This document shows positions 7,139-13,947 of a DNA stretch of 20,768 nucleotides, piece after piece; position 1 is the first letter of the stretch, and each line of letters opens with the position of its first letter. Below the pieces are notes generated by a model. The model was not told the origin of the DNA, made no database searches, and saw nothing but the letters and a program-made list of their open reading frames with translations. The DNA comes from Clostridia bacterium (GTDB lineage Bacteria > Bacillota > Clostridia > Oscillospirales > Oscillospiraceae): positions 1 through 20,768 of the forward strand of contig JAGKTU010000037.1 of assembly GCA_021153265.1 (NCBI GenBank), given 5' to 3'. Position numbers and translations under genes: made by a program.

Positions 7139-8419
7139 ATGAACAAGCAAAACAAGCTCACCGCCTTGGAGAAGAGCTGGATCCTCTACGACATCGGCAA
7201 TTCCGCCTTCACTCTGCTGGTGTCCACCCTGATCCCCATCTACTTCAACGCTCTGGCCGGCGCCGCCGGTGTCAACGAGGATATGTATCTGGCCTATTGG
7301 GGTTACGCCGGCTCCATCTCCACCATTTTGGTCGCCATCATCGCCCCCATCTGCGGCACATTGTCCGACCGCCGGTTCAAAAAGCCCCTGTTCCTGCTGA
7401 CTGTGGTCTTGGGCTGCGTGGCCTGCGCCTGTCTGGGTGTCACCAGCCACTGGCTGTTCTTCCTTGGCATCTTCATTCTGGCGAAAGTGGGCTTCCACTC
7501 CAGCCTGGTGTTCTACGATTCCATGCTGCCGGAGATCACCACCGACGAGAAGATGGACAACGTCTCCAGCCTGGGCTATGCCTTCGGCTACATCGGCTCC
7601 GTGATCCCCTTCGTGGCCTGCCTGGTGCTGGTGCTGATGTGCGACAGCTTCGGTCTGACCACCTCCTCCGCCATGGTCATCGCCTTCCTGATCACCGCCG
7701 TGTGGTGGGCTGTGCTGACCGTGCCTCTGGCACGGCGCTACAAGCAGACCGCCTACGTCCAGAAGAAGGGTACGGCGCTGGGTGACTCCTTCCGCCAGCT
7801 GGGCCGGACCTTTATGGAAGCCAAGAAGGAAAAACACGTATTTTTGTACCTGATCGCCTTTTTCTTCTTTATCAACGGTGTCTACACCATCATCGACATG
7901 GCTACCGCTTACGGCTCCGCTCTGGGTCTGGATACCACGGGACTGCTGCTGGCGCTGCTGCTGACCCAGATCGTGGCATTCCCCTGCGCCATCATCTTCG
8001 GCAAGTTCTCCGCGAAATATGACACCGGCCTGCTGATCAAGGTGTGCATCTTCTGCTACACCTGCATCACCATCTTTGGTATGTTCCTGGCAACGCTGTG
8101 GCAGTTCTGGGTGCTGGCGGTGCTGGTGGGCATGTTCCAGGGCGGTATTCAGGCGCTCAGCCGCAGCTACTTAGGCAAAATTATCGCCCCTGAGCGAAGC
8201 GGCGAATTCTACGGCCTCATGGATATCTGCGGCAAGGGCGCAGCCTTCCTGGGTACCGCACTGGTGGCTTTCATCAGCCAGATCACCGCAGGTATCGAGC
8301 TGAATGTGTTCGGACTGAAGCTGCAGAATGAGAATCTGGCAGTTGGCTCTCTGGTGGTGCTGTTCATCATCGGTTTCATCCTGTTCTGCAAGGCAGACAA
8401 ACTCAATAAGGCACGATAA
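7139..8419 (+). CDS. MFS transporter, UMF1 (Atg22-like) family
   Basis: The 426-residue membrane protein starts at ATG 7139 after an AAAGAAAGAGAGAG purine tract. About twelve hydrophobic segments are visible in two six-helix halves, with a central charged loop around KEKHVFLY (about residues 220-240). The N-terminal EKSWILYDIGNSAF is a characteristic opening of the UMF1/Atg22-like branch of the major facilitator superfamily, and CGTLSDRRFKKP contains the loop 2-3 motif (D-R-R/K). Later, GGIQALSRSYLGKIIAPERSGEFYG is another conserved patch of this branch. The family includes yeast Atg22, a vacuolar amino acid effluxer; bacterial substrates are largely undetermined, so none is assigned. It probably shares the promoter of the phospholipase-like gene and ends at a strong hairpin. 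Confidence 0.88.
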   Translation: MNKQNKLTALEKSWILYDIGNSAFTLLVSTLIPIYFNALAGAAGVNEDMYLAYWGYAGSISTILVAIIAPICGTLSDRRFKKPLFLLTVVLGCVACACLGVTSHWLFFLGIFILAKVGFHSSLVFYDSMLPEITTDEKMDNVSSLGYAFGYIGSVIPFVACLVLVLMCDSFGLTTSSAMVIAFLITAVWWAVLTVPLARRYKQTAYVQKKGTALGDSFRQLGRTFMEAKKEKHVFLYLIAFFFFINGVYTIIDMATAYGSALGLDTTGLLLALLLTQIVAFPCAIIFGKFSAKYDTGLLIKVCIFCYTCITIFGMFLATLWQFWVLAVLVGMFQGGIQALSRSYLGKIIAPERSGEFYGLMDICGKGAAFLGTALVAFISQITAGIELNVFGLKLQNENLAVGSLVVLFIIGFILFCKADKLNKAR

Positions 8420-8424
8420 TTGCA

Positions 8425-8451
8425 GCGCACGCGGAAATCTTCCGCGTGCGC
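8425..8451 (+). terminator. Terminator after the MFS gene
   Basis: GCGCACGCGGAA (8425-8436) and TTCCGCGTGCGC (8440-8451) form a 12-bp perfect stem with an ATC loop, five bases after the stop codon. The tail GTTTGCGTT is only partly T-rich. Confidence 0.75.
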
Positions 8452-8533
8452 GTTTGCGTTGGTCATTTTAGCTAAGTATGAGATGTACATATTGTCGGGT
8501 TTGTGAAAAATTGCATTCGGGGAAGAAAAATAT

Positions 8534-8562
8534 TTGCAAAACAAAAATGGTTGCAGTATACT
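8534..8562 (+). promoter_or_regulatory. Promoter of the sugar ABC transporter operon
   Basis: TTGCAA (8534-8539) and TATACT (8557-8562) are 17 bases apart in an A-rich setting. Transcription would start near 8569, just ahead of the first palindromic operator at 8577. Confidence 0.8.
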
Positions 8563-8576
8563 TTATTTGGAAGGTG

Positions 8577-8590
8577 TGGAAACGTTTCCA
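8577..8590. promoter_or_regulatory. LacI-family operator candidate O1
   Basis: TGGAAACGTTTCCA is a perfect 14-bp palindrome with the central CG typical of LacI/GalR-family operators. It lies about 8-21 bases past the predicted start point, a position where a bound repressor would block elongation. The LacI-family gene at the end of the same operon is the obvious candidate binder; CcpA-like binding (a cre site) is the alternative. Confidence 0.75.
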
Positions 8591-8603
8591 TGCTTTTGAA
8601 CAA

Positions 8604-8615
8604 TGGCAATTGCCA
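8604..8615. promoter_or_regulatory. Second palindromic operator candidate
   Basis: TGGCAATTGCCA is a perfect 12-bp palindrome whose centre is 26 bases from the centre of the first operator, or between two and three helical turns. Half-sites TGGMAA are similar to those of the first palindrome, but the centre is AATT rather than CG. It could be an auxiliary site or an RNA hairpin in the leader. Confidence 0.4.
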
Positions 8616-8642
8616 ACACAAAAATTTAGGAGGAAATGAATC

Positions 8643-9938
8643 ATGAAGAAACTCATCGCGCTGCTTCTGGTGTGCATCATGGTTATCGGCATGTTCGCCG
8701 GCTGCAACAAGGCTGACAAGGCTGACAAGGGCACCGAGACCGGTTCCGTGTACTACCTGAACTTCAAGCCCGAACAGCATGACGCCTGGGTGGCTCTGGC
8801 TGACGCCTACACCAAGGAGACCGGCATTAAGGTCACCGTTATCACCGCTGCTTCCGGCACCTACGAGGAGACTCTGATGGCCGAAATGGGCAAGGAAGAG
8901 GCTCCCACCCTGTTCCAGGTCAACGGCCCCGTTGGTCTGGCTAACTGGAAGGACTACTGCTACGACCTGTCCGGCTCCGCTGTCTACGGCGAGCTGACCA
9001 GCAAGGACTTCGCCCTGACCGAGGGTGAGGCTGTTTACGGCATCGCTTACGTCATCGAATCCTATGGTATCATCGTCAACAAGGACCTGCTGGCTAAGGC
9101 TGGCTACGCCATCGAGGACATCGACTCCTTCGCTGACCTGAAGAAGGTTGCTGAGGACATCACCGCTCGCTCCGAGGAGCTGGGCTTCGCTGCCTTCTCC
9201 TCCGCTGGTATGGACGGCTCCTCCGACTGGAGATTCAAGACCCACCTGGCCAACCTGCCCATCTACTTCGAGTATCAGGCAGACGGCATCGGCACCACCA
9301 CCGCCATCAAGGGTTCCTACCTGGACAACTACCGTCAGATCTGGGACCTGTACATCAACAACTCCACCTGCGCTCCCTCCGAGCTGTCCGCCAAGACCGG
9401 CGACGACTCCCGTAACGAGTTCCTGGCAAGCAAGGCTGTCTTCTTCCAGAATGGTTCCTGGGAGTACGGCAACCTGACCGGCGAAGGCAAGTTCACCGAC
9501 GACCAGCTGGCTATGATCCCCATCTATGTCGGTGCTGGCGACGAGGCCAACCAGGGTCTGTGCACCGGTACTGAGAACTACTGGTGTGTCAACAACTCCG
9601 CTTCCGAGGCCGACATCAAGGCTACTCTGGACTTCATCAACTGGTGTGTCACTTCCGAGACCGGCACCAAGGCCATGGCTAACGACATGGGCTTCGTCAT
9701 CCCCTTCAAGAAGGCTGTCGAGTCCCCCAACCTGTTCGTCAAGCAGGATGTCGCTTACACCGCCGCCGGCAAGACCCCCGTGTCCTGGAACTTCCCCACC
9801 ATGCCCTCCGAGGAGTGGAAGAACGTTCTGGGCAACGCGCTGACCGCTTACGCTGCTGATCCCACCGATGCCAACTGGGCTGCTGTCGAGAAGGCTTTCG
9901 TTGAGAACTGGGCTAACGAGTACGCACTGAAGGGCTAA
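8643..9938 (+). CDS. Sugar ABC transporter substrate-binding lipoprotein (CUT1 type)
   Basis: The 431-residue protein starts at ATG 8643 with AGGAGG about 8 bases upstream. A lipoprotein signal (MKK, hydrophobic helix, FAGC lipobox) places the acylated cysteine at residue 21, so the mature protein is tethered outside the membrane. A short KADKADKGTETG linker follows. The body has the solute-binding protein family 1 layout: YYLNFKPEQHDAWVALADAY near the start, then TGIKVTV, EAPTLFQV and GSWEYGNL-like segments, with many aromatic residues suited to stacking on sugar rings. The substrate cannot be read from sequence. Codon choice is strongly skewed to a few C- and G-ending codons, much more than in the neighbouring genes, suggesting very high expression. 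It is the first gene of a binding protein-permease-permease-regulator operon. Confidence 0.9.
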   Translation: MKKLIALLLVCIMVIGMFAGCNKADKADKGTETGSVYYLNFKPEQHDAWVALADAYTKETGIKVTVITAASGTYEETLMAEMGKEEAPTLFQVNGPVGLANWKDYCYDLSGSAVYGELTSKDFALTEGEAVYGIAYVIESYGIIVNKDLLAKAGYAIEDIDSFADLKKVAEDITARSEELGFAAFSSAGMDGSSDWRFKTHLANLPIYFEYQADGIGTTTAIKGSYLDNYRQIWDLYINNSTCAPSELSAKTGDDSRNEFLASKAVFFQNGSWEYGNLTGEGKFTDDQLAMIPIYVGAGDEANQGLCTGTENYWCVNNSASEADIKATLDFINWCVTSETGTKAMANDMGFVIPFKKAVESPNLFVKQDVAYTAAGKTPVSWNFPTMPSEEWKNVLGNALTAYAADPTDANWAAVEKAFVENWANEYALKG

Positions 9939-9956
9939 TTTTCCCGGATAATTTCA

Positions 9957-9981
9957 GAGGGTGGGCTTCCTGCCCACCCTC
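9957..9981 (+). terminator. Intercistronic hairpin after the binding-protein gene
   Basis: GAGGGTGGGC (9957-9966) and GCCCACCCTC (9972-9981) form a 10-bp perfect stem with a TTCCT loop, 18 bases after the stop codon. The following ATTTATCCATTCTT is not a clean U-tract, so partial termination or protection of the upstream mRNA from 3' decay is likely. Either would give more binding protein than permease. Confidence 0.6.
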
Positions 9982-10080
9982 ATTTATCCATTCTTCATGG
10001 CAGAATTCTGGAGGCGATGCTTCGCCGCCGGAATTGTGTCATGAGACACATTGACCACAGCAATAAAGGAGGAGATCTCA

Positions 10081-10932
10081 TTGGTCAAAGCAACAAAGAA
10101 ATGGTGGCCGATCTTCGTGCTGCCCACACTGCTCGCCTTCATCATCGGCTTCGTGGTGCCCTTCGTAGAGGGTCTTTACCTGTCCTTCTGCAAGTTTATC
10201 ACCATCAACAAAGCCACTTGGGTGGGCATCGGAAACTACGTCAAGGTGTTTGAAGATCCGCAGTTCTGGGATTCTCTGAGCTTCACCGCCAGTTTCACCG
10301 TGGTTTCCACGATCCTGATCAATGTGGCCGCCTTCGCCATCGCGCTGGTGCTGACCAAGGAGATCGCAGGCACCAATGTTTTCCGTACCGTCTACTTTAT
10401 GCCCAACCTGATCGGCGGCATCGTGCTGGGCTATATCTGGAACATCCTGATCAACTGCGTGCTGAGCCTGTCTGCCCAGCCGCTGATGGCGCTGAACACC
10501 ACCGCCGGCTACTGGGGCATGATCATTCTGATGTGCTGGCAGCAGATCGGTTATATGATGATCATCTACATCGCCGGCCTGCAGTCCATCCCCTCGGACT
10601 ACATCGAGGCAGCCCGGATCGACGGTGCTACCAACAGCCAGATCCTGTTCAAGGTCAAGATCCCCAATGTGATGCCCTCCATCACCATCTGCCTGTTCCT
10701 GACCCTGACCAATTCCTTCAAGCTCTTCGACCAGAACCTGGCCCTCACCGGCGGCGACCCCAACCACGCCACCGAAATGCTGGCTCTGAACATCTACAAC
10801 AACTTCTATAACCGCGTCGGTCCCGCATGGAAGGGTATCGGCCAGGCTAAGGCCGTGGTCTTCTGCCTGATGGTCATCACCATTTCTCTCGTCCAGCTCC
10901 GGGCGACCCGTTCCAAGGAGGTGCAGCAGTAA
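10081..10932 (+). CDS. Sugar ABC transporter permease, MalF/UgpA-like
   Basis: The 283-residue product is best started at TTG 10081, 8 bases after a consensus AGGAGG (10067-10072). The in-frame TTG at 10051 lies upstream of that site and is rejected. About six membrane helices are visible, starting WWPIFVLPTLLAFIIGF. The cytoplasmic EAA loop that docks onto the ATPase is present at E176 (EAARIDGATNSQILFKVKIP), followed by NVMPSI. These are features of the MalF-type partner in CUT1 carbohydrate importers. The stop codon overlaps the next start (TAATG), indicating translational coupling with the second permease. The adjacent 112-base gap upstream holds the hairpin after the binding-protein gene. 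Confidence 0.9.
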   Translation: MVKATKKWWPIFVLPTLLAFIIGFVVPFVEGLYLSFCKFITINKATWVGIGNYVKVFEDPQFWDSLSFTASFTVVSTILINVAAFAIALVLTKEIAGTNVFRTVYFMPNLIGGIVLGYIWNILINCVLSLSAQPLMALNTTAGYWGMIILMCWQQIGYMMIIYIAGLQSIPSDYIEAARIDGATNSQILFKVKIPNVMPSITICLFLTLTNSFKLFDQNLALTGGDPNHATEMLALNIYNNFYNRVGPAWKGIGQAKAVVFCLMVITISLVQLRATRSKEVQQ

Positions 10933-11771
10933 TGAAAAAGCAAGGCATCGGCAATACCATTTTGACCATTTTCCTGTCTGTTCTGTCGCTGGCATGGGTC
11001 TATCCCGTGTTCATGATCCTGTTCAACTCTCTGAAAAAGGAAACGGCGATTTCTACCGATACCGTCTTCCAGCTGCCCACCGCCGAGACCTTTGCCGGCT
11101 TGGAGAACTACGCCAATGCCGTGGGCTCCAAGGGCTTTGTGGAGGCCTTCCTCACGAGCGTGATCATCACCGTCACCTCTGTTGTGGCCATTCTGATCTT
11201 CTGCTCCATGTGCGCGTGGTACATCACCCGGGTGCAGAACATCCTGACCAAGGCCGTGTACTATCTGTTCGTGTTCTCCATGGTCGTGCCCTTCCAGATG
11301 CTGATGTTCACCCTGTCTGCCACTGCGGATAAGCTGGATCTGGACACGCCTTACAACATTTGGATCATCTATCTGGGCTTCGGCGCAGGTCTGGCGGTGT
11401 TTATGTTCGCCGGTTTTATGAAGTCCATCCCTCTGGAGATCGAGGAGGCTGCCATGATCGATGGCTGCAATCCCTTCCAGACCTTCTTCACCATCGTGCT
11501 GCCCATCCTGAAGCCTACCCTCATCTCCGTGGGCATTCTGGAGACCATGTGGGTGTGGAACGACTATCTGCTGCCCTATCTGGTTCTGGACCGCAAAAAG
11601 TATACCACCGTGCCGATCCTGATCCAGTACTTCAAGGGCAGCTTCGGACGGGTGGAAATGGGCCCCATGATGGCCTGCATCATGCTGACCGTCCTGCCCA
11701 TTATCATCATCTATCTGATCTGCCAGAAGCACATCATCAAGGGCGTTGTGGCAGGCGCCGTCAAGGGCTGA
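10932..11771 (+). CDS. Sugar ABC transporter permease, MalG/UgpE-like
   Basis: The 279-residue protein starts at ATG 10932, overlapping the previous stop by one base, with AAGGAGG about 8 bases upstream inside the preceding gene. It has six predicted membrane helices, beginning ILTIFLSVLSLAWVYPVFMI and a conserved LFNSLKKE just after helix 1, as in MalG-type subunits. The EAA loop is EEAAMIDGCNPFQTFFTIVLP (residues about 171-191), with the invariant G and P positions present. It should pair with the MalF-like permease to form the membrane channel. No ATP-binding subunit gene follows; the next gene is the regulator. CUT1 systems of Gram-positive bacteria often share a multitask ATPase (MsiK/MsmK type) encoded elsewhere. 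Confidence 0.92.
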   Translation: MKKQGIGNTILTIFLSVLSLAWVYPVFMILFNSLKKETAISTDTVFQLPTAETFAGLENYANAVGSKGFVEAFLTSVIITVTSVVAILIFCSMCAWYITRVQNILTKAVYYLFVFSMVVPFQMLMFTLSATADKLDLDTPYNIWIIYLGFGAGLAVFMFAGFMKSIPLEIEEAAMIDGCNPFQTFFTIVLPILKPTLISVGILETMWVWNDYLLPYLVLDRKKYTTVPILIQYFKGSFGRVEMGPMMACIMLTVLPIIIIYLICQKHIIKGVVAGAVKG

Positions 11772-11806
11772 TCCCATTCCTGCAACCATAAAAGGAGGTG
11801 TCCGGA

Positions 11807-12814
11807 ATGACAATTAAAGACTTGGCTGCTCAGACCGGATATTCCGTCGGTACCATTTCCAGAGTTCTGAACAACCAGCCTAACGTCAGCGCCAAGGCCA
11901 AGGCTGCCATTTTGCAGGCGGCGGAGGAATGTGGGTTCCAGCTCAACGCCAACGCCCAGCAGCTGAAGCAGCAGCATGGAAAGTCGGTGCTGGTCATCGT
12001 CAAGGGTACGTCCAACGAGCTCTTCGCCAGCATGGTGGAGTCCATTCAGGCACTGGTTTCCCAGACCGCATATCCGCTGATCGTGGACTACATGGACGAA
12101 GATCACAACGAGGTCCAGCGGGCTGTCCAGCTCTGTCTGGAGAAAAAGCCCCTGGGCATTCTGTTCCTGGGCGGCAACAGCGAAAATTTCTGTCAGTATT
12201 TCGATAAGATCCAAGCCCCCTGCGTGCTGGTCACCAACGATGCCTCCCAGCTCCATTTCCCCAACCTCTCCAGCGTGTCCTCTGACGATATGCTGGCTGC
12301 GAAGACCGCAGTGGAGCATCTGATCCGCTTAGGCCACAAGAAGATCGCCGTTATCGGCGGTGATAAGGAAAATTCCGACACCGGCCGGCTGCGTTTTCAG
12401 GGCTGCATGGCGGCGTTCCGGCAATACGGCATCGAATTTGACCCGGAAATCGACTACGAAGCCACCCGTTTCTCCTTCGCCGACGGCTATAAGGCCGCCC
12501 GACGGCTGCTGGAACGGAAAAAGGACTTCACCGGACTGTTTGCAGCATCCGACGTGATGGCCATCGGAGCCATCCGGGCATTGAATGATGCGGGAAAGCG
12601 TGTGCCGGAGGACATCTCCGTCGTGGGATTCGACGGTCTGGACATCGGCGGCTACATGACGCCGAGACTTTCCACCATTCATCAGAATGTGGAGGAGATG
12701 GCGCGGAAAAGCGTCCAACTCCTGCTGGACAATATCGAAAACAAGAAGGGGCTTCGCTTCATCACGGTTCCCGTTACCTTGAAATGCCGGGAAAGCGTGA
12801 AAATGGTTGAGTAA
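11807..12814 (+). CDS. LacI-family transcriptional regulator
   Basis: The 335-residue protein starts at ATG 11807, after AAAGGAGG at 11791-11798. A GTG at 11798 lies inside the ribosome-binding site and is rejected. Residues 1-50 are the LacI helix-turn-helix and hinge: MTIKDLAAQTGYSVGTISRV, then LNNQPNVSAKAKAAI and a hinge helix ending near ANAQQLKQQ. The remainder is a periplasmic-binding-protein-like effector domain with SVLVIV, GILFLGG, AVIGGD and the C-terminal SVVGFDG and PRLSTIHQN signatures. It sits 35 bases after the second permease. By the usual logic of the family it should bind the palindrome at 8577-8590 and release it in the presence of the transported sugar, also controlling itself. 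The effector is unknown. Confidence 0.93.
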   Translation: MTIKDLAAQTGYSVGTISRVLNNQPNVSAKAKAAILQAAEECGFQLNANAQQLKQQHGKSVLVIVKGTSNELFASMVESIQALVSQTAYPLIVDYMDEDHNEVQRAVQLCLEKKPLGILFLGGNSENFCQYFDKIQAPCVLVTNDASQLHFPNLSSVSSDDMLAAKTAVEHLIRLGHKKIAVIGGDKENSDTGRLRFQGCMAAFRQYGIEFDPEIDYEATRFSFADGYKAARRLLERKKDFTGLFAASDVMAIGAIRALNDAGKRVPEDISVVGFDGLDIGGYMTPRLSTIHQNVEEMARKSVQLLLDNIENKKGLRFITVPVTLKCRESVKMVE

Positions 12815-12819
12815 CAGAA

Positions 12820-12850
12820 AACGCCGCAGCGGTTTTTCCGCTGCGGCGTT
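12820..12850. terminator. Strong bidirectional terminator of the ABC operon
   Basis: AACGCCGCAGCGG (12820-12832) and CCGCTGCGGCGTT (12838-12850) form a 13-bp perfect stem around a TTTTT loop, between the convergent regulator and degV-like genes. Confidence 0.8.
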
Positions 12851-12868
12851 CATACATATTCGGGAAAA

Positions 12869-13735
12869 TCAGCGCTTGCTGCCCAGGAAGAACAGCACCA
12901 GAACACCGGGGCCGGTATGGGCGCCGATGACGCCGCCTACATAGCCCGTGATGACGTTTTTGACGTAGGGACAGCTCTTGCGGACCAGCGCCTCCAGAGC
13001 GGCGGCATCTTCGGGGCAGTCGCCGTGGGCGATGGTGATGGTTTCGTTTTCGTCAGCAGAGGCGGTGGCGGCCATTTGCTTGACCAGATATTCCATGGCA
13101 GCCTTTCGTCCACGGACCTTTCCCACGGTGTCCAGCTTGCCGTCGTTGTCCACGTGGATGATGGGCTTGATGTTCAGCAGGCCGCCCACAAAGGCGGTGG
13201 TGGCGCTGACGCGGCCGCCCCGCTTCAGATGATCCAGATCGTCCACGGTGACCCAGTGGCACAGGCGCAGCTTGTTATCCTCCACCCACTGCGCCACGGC
13301 ATCCAGATCCAGACCCTGATCCCGCTTCCGGCAGGCATACCACACCAGAAGACCCTGCCCCAAAGCGGCGCAGAGGGTATCCACCACCCGGATCTTCCGG
13401 TGGGGGTACTTCTCCTGCAGCTCGCTGGCGGCGATGACTGCGGACTGGTAGGTGGTACTTAAGCCGGAGGTGAAGCACAGCGCCAGCACATCTTCTCCGG
13501 CGGCGAGGACGGGCTCCATGACGGATACCCAGCCCTCGGGGTTGACGGCGGAGGTGGTGGGCATTTCGCCATCACGGATGCCGTTGTAGAAAGATTTCAG
13601 CTCTTTTTCTTCCGTAAAACTGTCGTGCTGCTCACCTTTGTACAGCAGCGTCAGCGGCGCATAGCGAAGACCCAGCTCTTCGTACTGCGCTTTGGTGAAA
13701 TCACAACTGGAATCGGTGATAATTTTGAAAGACAT
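12869..13735 (-). CDS. DegV family fatty-acid-binding protein
   Basis: The 288-residue protein starts MSFKIITDSSCDF at the ATG whose complement is 13733-13735, with CAGGAGTG six to seven bases upstream; upstream in-frame codons have no such site. Conserved DegV features are TDSSCD (residues 7-12), PTTSAVNPE (about 59-67), the lipid head-group loop FTSGLSTTYQSA (about 88-99), the VDDLDHLKRGGRVS block, VGKVRGRKAA, and a C-terminal IGAHTGPGVL. DegV/FakB proteins bind a single fatty acid and, when paired with FakA kinase, present it for phosphorylation and membrane lipid synthesis. No fakA is nearby, so a role in fatty-acid salvage is an inference from the family. It is transcribed away from the cation transporter gene. 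Confidence 0.92.
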   Translation of the reverse strand: MSFKIITDSSCDFTKAQYEELGLRYAPLTLLYKGEQHDSFTEEKELKSFYNGIRDGEMPTTSAVNPEGWVSVMEPVLAAGEDVLALCFTSGLSTTYQSAVIAASELQEKYPHRKIRVVDTLCAALGQGLLVWYACRKRDQGLDLDAVAQWVEDNKLRLCHWVTVDDLDHLKRGGRVSATTAFVGGLLNIKPIIHVDNDGKLDTVGKVRGRKAAMEYLVKQMAATASADENETITIAHGDCPEDAAALEALVRKSCPYVKNVITGYVGGVIGAHTGPGVLVLFFLGSKR

Positions 13736-13759
13736 AGGGTTCACTCCTGGAATTTTTAC

Positions 13760-13788
13760 TGGACTTTCGTCCGCGACCACGATATAAT
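13760..13788 (+). promoter_or_regulatory. Probable promoter of the cation diffusion facilitator, with palindromic -10 region
   Basis: TGGACT (13760-13765) and a perfect TATAAT (13783-13788) are 17 bases apart. The -10 lies within CGATATAATATCG (13780-13792), an odd-centred palindrome that also gives TATTAT on the opposite strand. The same box may therefore serve the divergent DegV gene. Transcription rightward would start near 13795. Confidence 0.5.
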
Positions 13789-13848
13789 ATCGGGAATGTA
13801 ATAAAATTTACCAGCACATCATACTACATTTCCCTGCATTTGTCACGC

Positions 13849-13907
13849 CACCATTGGTGTGAGCCGCCCCACACCGGGTAGAAAAAACTCTACCGGGGGT
13901 AGAGTTT
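13849..13907 (+). promoter_or_regulatory. Structured leader or operator region before the cation exporter gene
   Basis: Two pairs of competing hairpins are visible. CACC (13849-13852) can pair with GGTG (13856-13859), or GGTGTG (13856-13861) with CACACC (13870-13875). GGTAGA (13877-13882) can pair with TCTACC (13889-13894), or AAACTCTACC (13885-13894) with GGTAGAGTTT (13898-13907), a 10-bp perfect stem with a GGG loop. Read as DNA, ACTCTACC-ggg-GGTAGAGT also resembles a MerR-family operator. I do not recognise a NiCo or yybP-ykoY riboswitch core. The gene follows at 13948. Confidence 0.5.
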
Positions 13908-13947
13908 CCGAACCGGCAGGATAATTTCCGAAATCAGGAGGTTCTTT

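Noticed and set aside
8706..8732. Tandem GCTGACAAG repeat in the binding-protein gene
   Set aside because: It encodes the KADKAD spacer just after the lipoprotein cysteine; short charged linkers like this are ordinary in lipoproteins.
13849..13907. NiCo (czcD) or yybP-ykoY riboswitch
   Set aside because: The gene context would suit either, but I could not find their conserved core sequences; it is reported only as an unrecognised structured leader.
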